From Woeseiaceae bacterium (GTDB lineage Bacteria > Pseudomonadota > Gammaproteobacteria > Steroidobacterales > Woeseiaceae): 44,796 nt of DNA. Positions 1 to 6,743 of this stretch are shown here, one piece after another. Each line of letters opens with the position of its first letter. The stretch's first letter is position 1. The position numbers and the translations under genes were made by a program. The stretch covers positions 1 through 44,796 of the forward strand of contig JASJBB010000017.1 of assembly GCA_030066735.1 (NCBI GenBank). The letters run 5' to 3'. The notes under the pieces were generated by a model, which saw only the letters and a program-made list of their open reading frames with translations, was not told the origin of the DNA and did not search any database.

Positions 1-249
1 GGAAGCGGTGTTGATGCGATCTCCGGAAGCGGTGTTGATGCGATCTCTGGCAGTGGCGTGGACGCGATCTCCGGAAGCGGCGTAGACGCAATCTCCGGAA
101 GCGGTGTCGATGCGATCTCTGGCAGTGGCGTAGACGCAATATCTGGCAGTGGCGTAGACGCAATATCTGGCAGTGGCGTTGACGCAATCTCCGGAAGCGG
201 TGTTGATGCGATTTCTGGCAGTGGCGTTGACGCTATCTCTGGCAGTGGC
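1..249 (+). repeat. Coding 24-bp tandem repeat, ten full copies plus a partial copy
   Basis: Ten 24-bp units encode GSGVDAIS, followed by a final GSG at 241-249. All differences are synonymous. Two linked codon types are seen: TCC-GGA-AGC and TCT-GGC-AGT at every unit junction, usually with GGT-GTN-GAT and GGC-GTN-GAC downstream. The unit at 73-96 is a hybrid of the two. The array runs off the left edge, so the total copy number is not known. Confidence 0.97.
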
Positions 250-675
250 GCACCAATGCTCGCCGGGCCGATCGATTCCGTGAACCTGACCGAAGGCACG
301 TTTATGGCGGTTGGGCAGACGATCTCGTTTGCTGTTGACGGAATCGCTGCCATGCAAGTGGGCGACTACGTAACAGTGTATGGCGAACTGGCCGGTGCAG
401 GGCAAGTTGATGCCACGGCCGTGGATGTTTCGTCTTCAATGTATGTGCCTGGTGTGTCGGAAGTCTTCGTGACAGGTATACCGTCATCGATTGACTACAC
501 TCTCGGAACGGTGCAGATCGGCCAGCTTGAGGTCGACTACACACCGTCTCTGGGCGGGAACACATTTGGTGGCGTGGGAGCCGCCGTAACAGTCATTGGT
601 ACACAGCCGGCGCTCGGCGGTACCATGCTCGGTGACCAGGTCATCGACAGGACTGCATTATTCCTGCGGGACTAG
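1..675 (+). CDS. C-terminal part of an octapeptide-repeat protein with a DUF5666-like end
   Basis: The reading frame is open from the first base of the window, so the true start lies upstream and this is a 3' fragment of 224 residues. The first ~83 residues are tandem copies of Gly-Ser-Gly-Val-Asp-Ala-Ile-Ser with no amino acid change. After them comes a beta-rich, acidic region of about 140 residues with two related halves (for example VGDYVTVYGEL and IGQLEVDYTPSLGG), which resembles DUF5666-type beta-barrel repeats. No cysteine and no membrane segment are visible in the part seen. The composition suggests an exported or surface protein, but the signal peptide would lie outside the window. 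The function is unknown. A strong terminator follows 62 bp after the stop. Confidence 0.85.
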   Translation, partial: GSGVDAISGSGVDAISGSGVDAISGSGVDAISGSGVDAISGSGVDAISGSGVDAISGSGVDAISGSGVDAISGSGVDAISGSGAPMLAGPIDSVNLTEGTFMAVGQTISFAVDGIAAMQVGDYVTVYGELAGAGQVDATAVDVSSSMYVPGVSEVFVTGIPSSIDYTLGTVQIGQLEVDYTPSLGGNTFGGVGAAVTVIGTQPALGGTMLGDQVIDRTALFLRD

Positions 676-737
676 CTGCCTCGGCAAAACGCTCAACGAG
701 GTGGGACCAGTAATTGGTCTCCCAGGGAACCCAAAAA

Positions 738-768
738 GAAAGGCCGCTATATGCGGCCTTTCTCTTTT
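738..768 (+). terminator. Rho-independent terminator, probably bidirectional
   Basis: A perfect 10-bp stem (738-747 with 753-762) encloses a TATAT loop and is followed by TCTTTT. It ends the octapeptide-repeat gene. On the opposite strand the same stem is followed by TTTTTGG, so it could also stop leftward transcription. Confidence 0.9.
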
Positions 769-773
769 GGAAT

Positions 774-799
774 AAAAAAGTCGGCGTCCCTGCCGACTT
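774..799 (-). terminator. Terminator of the predicted sRNA
   Basis: On the minus strand AAGTCGGC (799-792), loop AGGGAC, GCCGACTT (785-778) is followed directly by a T-run. On the plus strand the hairpin has no T-run after it, so the terminator faces left. It cannot serve the parvulin gene alone, because that gene already has its own terminator at 939-961. Confidence 0.8.
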
Positions 800-870
800 A
801 GTTCTCGTATCCACCAAAAGGGAGATGCGAGGGTTGGAGAGACCACCCCCGAGCGATTAGGGGCGACCTC
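774..870 (-). ncRNA. Predicted CRP-activated small RNA (~97 nt)
   Basis: No protein gene lies between 676 and 993, yet the minus strand carries a complete small transcription unit. The predicted RNA runs from about 870 to the U-tract at 779-774. It can fold into three hairpins. Hairpin 1 pairs 870-860 with 849-839 (11 bp including three G-U pairs, 10-nt loop). Hairpin 2 pairs 831-824 with 811-804 (8 positions, one C-A mismatch), with a C-rich, U-rich loop. Hairpin 3 is the terminator 799-778. The single-stranded linker UCCAACC and the loop UCCCUUUU could pair with Shine-Dalgarno sequences, as in many trans-acting sRNAs. I do not recognise a known family. The promoter and fold are read from the sequence; the sRNA function is inference. 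Confidence 0.6.
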
Positions 871-877
871 GAGAGGA

Positions 878-920
878 ATACTAGGATCGTCGCTCAGTGA
901 GCGGTGTGATTCGATTCACA
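878..920 (-). promoter_or_regulatory. CRP-type site and class II promoter for the sRNA
   Basis: The palindrome TGTGATTCGATTCACA at 905-920 matches the CRP consensus TGTGA-N6-TCACA exactly. On the minus strand a -10-like TAGTAT lies at 883-878, which sets +1 near 871-870. The centre of the palindrome (912.5) then falls at about -41.5, the classical class II activator position. No good -35 box is seen, as is usual for class II promoters. On the plus strand no -10 hexamer occurs at the matching distance. Confidence 0.65.
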
Positions 921-938
921 AATCTTTGCGTTCCGTAC

Positions 939-961
939 AAAAAGGGCGCCCGAAGGCGCCC
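939..961 (-). terminator. Terminator of the ppiC-bolA-yciB transcript
   Basis: On the minus strand GGGCGCC-TTCG-GGCGCCC is followed by TTTTTGT, 33 bp after the parvulin stop codon. The UUCG tetraloop and T-run make it a strong intrinsic terminator. Confidence 0.92.
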
Positions 962-993
962 ATATTTGGCTAAAAAGCCGTTATTAAGTTAAG

Positions 994-1800
994 TCAGTTA
1001 TTACTGTTGTATTCGGTGCGCAAAGTTTCGAGATAGGCCGTGAACTTGGTTTGCTCAACGCGCTGCTTCAGCGCGTCACGGACACTTTCCAAAGTCGGCG
1101 GCTGGTTATCGCGCGATTCTTCGCGCAGGATGACGTGCCAACCAAACTGGGTTTGAACCGGTGCGGTCGTGAAAGCGCCATCGTCGAGCACTTTTACGGC
1201 CTCCGAAAAAGGCCCTACCATCTGATCCGGTGAGAACCACCCGAGGTCACCGCCATTGGGTCCTGTCGGACCCGTTGAGTGCTCTTTGGCCAACTCGGCA
1301 AAGTCTGCGCCTTCCTCCAATTGTTTGATCAGGTCGGTAGCAGCCGCCTGCGTCGTCACCAGGATATGGCGGGCCTTGTACTGCTGCGCCGGCGCACTGG
1401 ACATCTGCTCCTCGTAGGCTGCGAGAATCTCCTCTTCGGACGCCGGGTTGGTTGCAAAATAGTCCGCAGCAACTGCCTGTGCCAGCACGGCACGGCCCTG
1501 CAATTCGATCTGCGCCTTGATGCGCACATCTTCGGCCAGTTTTTCGGCTGCCGGCTGGGTTGTGAGCAAGTAGATGTCGGTCAGTTCCTGCACCACAACG
1601 GCACGCTCTTCGTCCGTTGCCTGGTCTGCCGGCCGCTGGATACGGCTTTCCAGGTACATGTCCACGACGCTGCTATCCACATCGACGCCGTTCACCGTAA
1701 AAGCGGTCTCGGCGGTTGCAGCCGAGGCGCCGCCGAAGATTGCTGCCGCTGCAAGTGCCACGCTGGCGCCTGCTCGAGCGGAGCGGATATCAATATTCAT
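994..1800 (-). CDS. Periplasmic parvulin-type peptidyl-prolyl isomerase
   Basis: The protein (268 aa) is a PpiC/parvulin foldase expected to act on proteins in the periplasm. Residues ~1-31 form an Ala-rich signal peptide ending near SAATAETA. The middle (~35-125) is a helical SurA/PrsA-like chaperone region. The rotamase domain starts at QYKARHILV and includes GGDLGWFSPDQMVGPF and TQFGWHVI, the conserved parvulin core. I start at the ATG at 1800 because AGAGGA lies 8 nt upstream; a TTG six bases earlier would sit too close to it. It is the last gene of a leftward bolA-containing operon, 29 bp after bolA, with a terminator just downstream. Confidence 0.9.
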   Translation of the reverse strand: MNIDIRSARAGASVALAAAAIFGGASAATAETAFTVNGVDVDSSVVDMYLESRIQRPADQATDEERAVVVQELTDIYLLTTQPAAEKLAEDVRIKAQIELQGRAVLAQAVAADYFATNPASEEEILAAYEEQMSSAPAQQYKARHILVTTQAAATDLIKQLEEGADFAELAKEHSTGPTGPNGGDLGWFSPDQMVGPFSEAVKVLDDGAFTTAPVQTQFGWHVILREESRDNQPPTLESVRDALKQRVEQTKFTAYLETLRTEYNSNN

Positions 1801-1829
1801 TTGCAAGGTCCTCTTGACGAAAGGTCGGT

Positions 1830-2111
1830 TTAGCCGCGCGCCTGGCGCTCGGCAGGTGATAAAGCGGTAATACGCAATGCGTGAATGTCGGACTCCATGA
1901 AACCGCCAAGCGCATCATAAACCAATCGATGCCGCGCGATGCGGTTCAGGCCATCGAAGTGCTCTGACACGATGGTGACGTCAAAGTGCCCTTTGCCTTC
2001 CCGGGCGCCGGCGTGGCCCTCGTGTAGGTGGCTCTGGTCTTTGACCAGGAGTTCGGTCGGTTCGAAAGCTGTCCGAAGCATGGTGTCGATCGTCTCGGTG
2101 CGCGAAGTCAC
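1830..2111 (-). CDS. bolA: BolA family protein
   Basis: This 93-residue protein has the BolA fold signature: LLVKDQSHLHEGHAG, then GHFDVTIVSEHFDGLNRIARHRLVYDAL and HALRITALSP. BolA proteins bind monothiol glutaredoxins and Fe-S clusters, and some act as regulators of morphology and stress. The start is the GTG at 2111, because GGAGG lies 9 nt before it and the upstream yciB gene ends 4 bp away. An upstream in-frame ATG at 2144 would overlap yciB by 29 bp and has less support. It probably shares a transcript with yciB and ppiC. Confidence 0.9.
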   Translation of the reverse strand: MTSRTETIDTMLRTAFEPTELLVKDQSHLHEGHAGAREGKGHFDVTIVSEHFDGLNRIARHRLVYDALGGFMESDIHALRITALSPAERQARG

Positions 2112-2115
2112 GATC

Positions 2116-2691
2116 TCAAGCCTCCGAATCCGGTCCGGCTTCATGTTCCATGACCGATGCCATCCAGATCGCCTGCACGACCAGGAAAACCAGCGTCAGC
2201 CCGAGCAGGCCAAAAAGTTTGAAATTGACCCAGGTGGACTCGCTGTACGAGTACGCGACATGGATGTTGAGAGCGCCGGCAATTAACGCAAACACGACCC
2301 ACATCAGGTTCAGGGTGCGCCAATTCTGTGGAGGCAGTTCCAGCGTCACTTCACTGGTTTTCGAAGCAGCCTGCAGCATGCGCTGCACAATCGTCTTATC
2401 GCCCACGAAATGACTGATGAGGCAGGCGAGGGCGAACGTCCAATAGAAGACGGTCGGTTTCCAGTAGATAAACACGGGATTATCGAGCAATAACGTAATG
2501 CCACCAAATGCGACGACAAGACCGGTCGACCATGCCGTGAGCTTGTTCAGCTTGCGAGTCATGAACCACTGCACGGTGAGCACGATCGGCGCTACCACCA
2601 TGATTACGACCACGGCAAGGAAGATATCCTTGGTTGCCACATAGGCGCCAAAAAACGCGATGACCGGCAGGTAGTCGAGCAGCAGCTGCAT
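2116..2691 (-). CDS. yciB: Septation protein A / YciB inner membrane protein
   Basis: The 191-residue protein is a multi-spanning membrane protein of the YciB/IspZ family (about five hydrophobic segments from LLLDYLPVIAFFGAYVA to LTLVFLVVQAIWMASV). Family hallmarks are LLDYLPVIAFF near the N-terminus and FYWTFALACLISHFVGDKTIVQRML in the middle. In E. coli YciB links cell envelope synthesis and division and is needed for normal septation. I chose the ATG at 2691, with GGAG 11 nt upstream, because the family usually starts right at the first membrane segment; longer starts reach back to 2847. It is the first gene of the yciB-bolA-ppiC unit. Confidence 0.9.
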   Translation of the reverse strand: MQLLLDYLPVIAFFGAYVATKDIFLAVVVIMVVAPIVLTVQWFMTRKLNKLTAWSTGLVVAFGGITLLLDNPVFIYWKPTVFYWTFALACLISHFVGDKTIVQRMLQAASKTSEVTLELPPQNWRTLNLMWVVFALIAGALNIHVAYSYSESTWVNFKLFGLLGLTLVFLVVQAIWMASVMEHEAGPDSEA

Positions 2692-2777
2692 GTCGGGTGG
2701 AGCTCCGGATTTGGGGAGCGGCATCATACCGGGTTTTTTGGCCTTGCGTCTTGTCGCGCAATCCCTAAAATCCGCGC

Positions 2778-3398
2778 GTGGCAAAACTGATCGAAGTGCA
2801 CCCCAGGGACCCGCAACCGCGGCACGTTGGGAAGATAGTGGCGGCAATCCACGGCGGCGGGCTCATCGCTTATCCGACGGATTCCAGCTACGCGCTCGGC
2901 TGTCACATCGGGGACAAACGCGCCATCGACAGAATCCGGCGCATCCGGCAAACCGGCAGGAAACACAATTTCACGCTGGTATGCCGCGACCTGTCGGAAA
3001 TCAGCACCTACGCCCGGGTGGATAACTGGGCGTATCGGCTCATCCGGTCAAGGACCCCGGGGCCCTATACCTTCGTCCTCCCGGCAACCCGCGAGGTGCC
3101 AAAGCGGCTACAGCACCCGAAGCGGCGAACCATCGGTCTGCGCGTGCCCGATCACCCGTTCGTCCGGGCGGTGCTCGACGAGCTCGGGGAGCCAATCATG
3201 AGCTCGACGCTGACGCTGCCCGACGAGGACCTGCCGTTGACCGATCCGATGGATATTGAGGATCGCATTGGCCACCAGGTAGATGTCATCGTCGATGCCG
3301 GGCCAACGGGTATCGAACCAACGACGGTGCTCGATCTGACCGGGGGCGACGTTCAGGTGCTCAGAGCCGGACGAGGGGACGTCAGTGGCCTTGTATGA
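2778..3398 (+). CDS. yciO: Sua5/YciO/YrdC family protein, YciO type
   Basis: The 206-residue protein has the YrdC fold: GGLIAYPTDSSYALGCHIGDKRAIDRI, KHNFTLVCRDL, then PGPYTFVLPAT and RTIGLRVPDHP. Its size matches YciO rather than the longer TsaC2/Sua5 proteins. TsaC family members make threonylcarbamoyl-AMP for tRNA t6A; the YciO branch has a less certain role in RNA or nucleotide binding. The start is GTG at 2778; no strong ribosome site is visible. It diverges from yciB across an 86-bp gap and precedes scpA by 81 bp. Confidence 0.85.
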   Translation: MAKLIEVHPRDPQPRHVGKIVAAIHGGGLIAYPTDSSYALGCHIGDKRAIDRIRRIRQTGRKHNFTLVCRDLSEISTYARVDNWAYRLIRSRTPGPYTFVLPATREVPKRLQHPKRRTIGLRVPDHPFVRAVLDELGEPIMSSTLTLPDEDLPLTDPMDIEDRIGHQVDVIVDAGPTGIEPTTVLDLTGGDVQVLRAGRGDVSGLV

Positions 3399-3479
3399 CA
3401 CGATCGCGCAGCAGCCAATGCGAGTGCGGTCTGGCGGGCAAATTGCGCTAGAATGCGCCTGTATTCTGCCGGAACCACG

Positions 3480-4382
3480 ATGAAACCCGACCTCAAAGTC
3501 CTGAACCGCGAAGACGCGCCCAAGCCTCCCCAGGACGAGAAACAGAGTCCCGCCCAGTCCGAGATGCCGTTTGCGGTCGTCGATGGCGAGCCGGTCACCA
3601 CGCTGCCGCAGGACCTGTACATTCCGCCCTACGCGCTGCAGGTCTTCCTGGAGGCTTTCGAGGGGCCTCTCGACCTGCTGCTGTACCTGATTCGTCGTCA
3701 GAATATCGACATCCTGGATATCCCGATTGCTGAAATCACCCAGCAATACGTGCAATACATCGAGCTCATGAAGGAACTGCAGCTCGAGCTTGCGGGCGAA
3801 TACCTGCTGATGGCCGCGATGCTGGCCGAGATCAAATCGCGGATGTTGCTGCCGCGCCCGAAAACCGAGGAAGAAGAAGAGGAAGATCCCCGCGCCGAGC
3901 TCGTGCGCCGCTTGCAGGAGTACGAACGTTACAAGAAGGCGGCCCAGGATATCGCCGACTTGCCGCGGCTCGAGCGCGATACGTTCGTGGTCAGTGCCGA
4001 TGCACCGGAGCGTAAGGTCGTCACCCAGCTGCCCGACGTGACGTTGAAGGAGTTGCTGCTGGCATTCCACGACGTGCTCAAGCGGGCGGAGATGTTCTCC
4101 AACCTGCACCTGCAGCGCGAGCCTCTGTCGGTGCGGCAGCGCATGTCGGAAGTGCTGTCGCGCATCGACGCGAACGAATTCACGGGCTTTGCCGACCTGT
4201 TTGATGCGGAAGAGGGGCGCATGGGTGTGGCCGTTACGTTTATCGCAATTCTCGAGTTGCTGAAGGAATCCGTCATCGAGGTAGTACAGGCCGACGAATA
4301 CTCGCCCTTGCACGTACGCGCCGCCTCGTCGGTGCGCCTGGTTACCGACAACGAAGCGCCCGAGCAGGAAGGTCAGGGCTAA
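3480..4382 (+). CDS. scpA: Segregation and condensation protein A
   Basis: ScpA is the kleisin that bridges Smc (or MksB) heads in bacterial condensin. The protein (300 aa) has a variable acidic N-terminus, then the kleisin N-terminal motif LEAFEGPLDLLLYLIRRQNIDILDIPIAEIT, a basic/acidic central linker with EEEEEEDPRAELVRRLQEYERYKKAA, and a C-terminal winged-helix region ending near VAVTFIAILELLKES. I start at the ATG at 3480; an ATG at 3453 overlaps a possible -10 box TAGAAT (3449-3454). The stop overlaps the scpB start in TAATG, so the two are translationally coupled. Confidence 0.95.
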   Translation: MKPDLKVLNREDAPKPPQDEKQSPAQSEMPFAVVDGEPVTTLPQDLYIPPYALQVFLEAFEGPLDLLLYLIRRQNIDILDIPIAEITQQYVQYIELMKELQLELAGEYLLMAAMLAEIKSRMLLPRPKTEEEEEEDPRAELVRRLQEYERYKKAAQDIADLPRLERDTFVVSADAPERKVVTQLPDVTLKELLLAFHDVLKRAEMFSNLHLQREPLSVRQRMSEVLSRIDANEFTGFADLFDAEEGRMGVAVTFIAILELLKESVIEVVQADEYSPLHVRAASSVRLVTDNEAPEQEGQG

Positions 4383-5152
4383 TGGACGCGAACGAGATCA
4401 AGCACTTCATCGAAGCGGCCTTGCTCGCAGCCGGGCGGCCGCTGAGTGTCGATCAGCTGCAGAAGCTGTTCGACGGCCGCATGGCGCCGGAAAAACCGGA
4501 AATTCGCGAGGCCATCGCGACGCTTATCGACGAGTACGAGCCGCGCGGCATCACGATCTCGGAGGTCGCATCGGGATTCCGGGTACAGGTAACGGCCGCC
4601 ATGGCGGACCAGCTGCAAAAGCTTTGGGAAGAACGCCCACCGCGCTATTCACGAGCGTTATTCGAGACGCTCGCGCTTGTAGCGTACCGGCAACCCATCA
4701 CGCGCGGAGAAATCGAGGAAGTGCGCGGCGTGTCTGTCAGCCCGAATATCGTGCGGACCCTGGTCGAACGCGATTGGGTCAGGGTCGTCGGGCATCGAGA
4801 CGTCCCCGGCCGTCCGGAGATGTTCGGCACGACCAAGCTGTTTCTCGATTACTTCGGACTCAAGAAGCTGGACGACCTGCCACCGCTCGCAGACCTGTCA
4901 GACTGGGAAAGCCTGCGCGTGCAGCTCGACCTGCCGGAGGTCGAAGACGATCGGCCGCAAGAATCGGCCGCGGTTGCAGACGTGCCCGTGCTGTACCCCG
5001 AGATACCGGTCGAGGAGACACCAAACCAGGAGCCTGAGGTCCCGGACGAGCCGGTTCCGGACGAGATCGCCGACCTCGTGCGCGATGAAGCTGAAGACGA
5101 AGAGGAACTCGTGGTATCCAAGTGGCCGGACCCGGCCGAAAGCGGGGGATGA
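4382..5152 (+). CDS. scpB: Segregation and condensation protein B
   Basis: ScpB forms a dimer of winged helices that binds ScpA and the Smc complex. The 256-residue protein starts with EIKHFIEAALLAAGRPLSV and carries the conserved ALFETLALVAYRQPITRGEIEEVRGVSV and NIVRTLVERDWVRVVGHRDVPGRPEMFGTT blocks (~95-155). The last ~75 residues are very rich in Asp, Glu and Pro and look disordered, a common feature of ScpB tails. It is coupled to scpA and is followed 10 bp later by rluB, the usual scpA-scpB-rluB order. Confidence 0.95.
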   Translation: MDANEIKHFIEAALLAAGRPLSVDQLQKLFDGRMAPEKPEIREAIATLIDEYEPRGITISEVASGFRVQVTAAMADQLQKLWEERPPRYSRALFETLALVAYRQPITRGEIEEVRGVSVSPNIVRTLVERDWVRVVGHRDVPGRPEMFGTTKLFLDYFGLKKLDDLPPLADLSDWESLRVQLDLPEVEDDRPQESAAVADVPVLYPEIPVEETPNQEPEVPDEPVPDEIADLVRDEAEDEEELVVSKWPDPAESGG

Positions 5153-5162
5153 GGCGTAGCAA

Positions 5163-5954
5163 GTGCCCGATCGCGCCCAGAAGGTGCTTGCAGCCGCTGG
5201 CTACGGTTCTCGCCGCAAGGTCGAGCAGTGGATCGTCGAAGGCCGGCTCACCATTGACGGCAGGGCCGCTCGGCTCGGCGATACCCTCGAAGGTACTGAA
5301 ACGGTCAAACTGGACGGTCGGCCGCTCAATATTCGCGGCACCGGGCAGCCGCACCGCTACGTCATTTACAACAAGCCCGGCGACGAGATCACGTCTCGCA
5401 GTGATCCGGAGGGCCGCAAGACCGTATTTGATGCGCTGCCCCGGCTGAAAGGAGCTCGTTGGGTTGCCATCGGGCGTCTCGACCTGACCACGACGGGGCT
5501 GCTCATCTTCACTACCGACGGCGCGCTGGCGCATGCGTTGATGCACCCGTCAGCCGAGATTACGCGCCGCTATGCGGTCCGTGTGCATGGCGAACCTTCC
5601 GCCCGGGACCTTGCGCGGCTCAAGGCGGGTCTACAGCTTGATGACGGGATGGCGCACTTCGACAGCATAGAGACGGCCGGCGGCGACGGCGCCAATCGCT
5701 GGTACCAGGTCACGCTGAAGGAAGGGCGCAATCGGGAAGTGCGCCGGCTGTGGACCGCTGCCGGCTTCGAGGTCAGCCGGCTCATTCGCACCGGCTACGG
5801 CCCCATCGAGTTACCCCGCAAGCTGCGTCGCGGCAAGTACGAGGCGCTGACGCCGGGACAGGTTCGAATTCTGTACGGTGCGGCCGGCGTGCCACTGCCG
5901 GAAACCATGAAGCGCGCGCCGAAGCGAAGGAAAAAACGTAGGAAAAAGAATTAG
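5163..5954 (+). CDS. rluB: 23S rRNA pseudouridine synthase B
   Basis: RluB makes a pseudouridine in helix 89 of 23S rRNA (U2605 in E. coli). The 263-residue protein has an N-terminal S4 RNA-binding domain ([18 protein letters not shown]...GRLTIDG) and the RsuA/RluB catalytic core with [18 protein letters not shown], in which Asp107 of RLD is the catalytic residue. [28 protein letters not shown] is the typical C-terminal core motif. The tail is strongly basic ([14 protein letters not shown]). The start is GTG at 5163, 10 bp after scpB. RluE or RsuA are less likely because of the scpAB neighbours. Confidence 0.9.
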   Translation: MPDRAQKVLAAAGYGSRRKVEQWIVEGRLTIDGRAARLGDTLEGTETVKLDGRPLNIRGTGQPHRYVIYNKPGDEITSRSDPEGRKTVFDALPRLKGARWVAIGRLDLTTTGLLIFTTDGALAHALMHPSAEITRRYAVRVHGEPSARDLARLKAGLQLDDGMAHFDSIETAGGDGANRWYQVTLKEGRNREVRRLWTAAGFEVSRLIRTGYGPIELPRKLRRGKYEALTPGQVRILYGAAGVPLPETMKRAPKRRKKRRKKN

Positions 5955-5980
5955 CTATCGGTTTTTTTTCCAGTAAATTC

Positions 5981-6733
5981 TTACTGGGCGTCGAAACTCT
6001 CGCCTGTCACACCCTTGCTGTCGGGCCCTAACAGGTACACATAGGCCGGCAAGATGTCCTCCGGGCGCTTCAATTCATCACGATCCTCTGCCGGGTACGC
6101 AGCGAGGCGCATATCCGTGCGTGTTGCGCCAGGATTGACGCAATTGACCCGCAGCGAGCTGTGACGATGCTCGTCGGCGAGCACCTGGGACAGCCCCTCG
6201 GTCGCAAACTTGGACACCGCGTAGGCGCCCCAGAACGCACGACCCTGGCGGCCAACGCCGCTGGACGTGAAAATCACCGACGCGTCCTCGGATTGCTGCA
6301 GCAAGGGCAGGCACAGCTGCGTCAGGACAAATGCGGAGGTGACGTTGACGTGCATCACCTGCTGCCATTGGGACGGGTCGTATTGCTCGATGGAAAACCG
6401 ATCGCCCAGGATGCCCGCATTGAGCACGAGTCCGTCCAGCCGGCCGAACTCGGCCGCGAGGCTGTCGGCGAGCGACTGGTAGGCGCCACTGTCGGCCGTC
6501 GCCAGGTCCATGACCACAATCGACGGACGCGGAGCGCTCCCCAGGGCCTCAATGGCGTCGTAGACCTTCTCGAGTTTCGCGACGTTGCGCCCGTGCAGAA
6601 TGACCTGTGCGCCCAGCCTGGCGGCCTCGAGCGCCAGCGCGCGCCCGATACCGTCGCTTGCGCCGGTAATGAGAATGATGCGGTTACGCAGGATGTCGTT
6701 CGGGCAGTCGTAGTCCCGGGGTTCGATGTCCAA
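5981..6733 (-). CDS. yciK: Short-chain dehydrogenase, YciK type
   Basis: This is a classical SDR oxidoreductase with a Rossmann fold. It has the TGASDGIG cofactor loop, LNAGILGD, the catalytic Ser in FTSSGVGRQGRAFWGAYAVSKFA with the YxxxK pair, and VNCVNPGATRTDMR. Substrate is unknown for YciK. I start at the TTG at 6733: AGGA lies 8 nt upstream and the preceding rmuC stop is 11 bp away, giving 250 residues. A GTG or ATG upstream (6775) would overlap rmuC. It ends the leftward ubiG-mupP-rmuC-yciK cluster. Confidence 0.88.
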   Translation of the reverse strand: MDIEPRDYDCPNDILRNRIILITGASDGIGRALALEAARLGAQVILHGRNVAKLEKVYDAIEALGSAPRPSIVVMDLATADSGAYQSLADSLAAEFGRLDGLVLNAGILGDRFSIEQYDPSQWQQVMHVNVTSAFVLTQLCLPLLQQSEDASVIFTSSGVGRQGRAFWGAYAVSKFATEGLSQVLADEHRHSSLRVNCVNPGATRTDMRLAAYPAEDRDELKRPEDILPAYVYLLGPDSKGVTGESFDAQ

Positions 6734-6743
6734 TGATCGGTTC

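Noticed and set aside
658-846. 62-codon minus-strand ORF in the gap after the repeat protein
   Set aside because: It runs through two terminators and overlaps the predicted sRNA, with no sensible protein features.
3108-4313. 401-codon ORF antisense to yciO and scpA
   Set aside because: It spans two real genes and the gap between them; composition (Gln, His, Arg-rich) is typical of antisense frames.
5970-5987. Hairpin CCAGTAA-ATTC-TTACTGG between rluB and yciK as a terminator
   Set aside because: The T-run comes before the hairpin on the plus strand and an A-run follows it on the minus strand, so it does not fit an intrinsic terminator for either gene.
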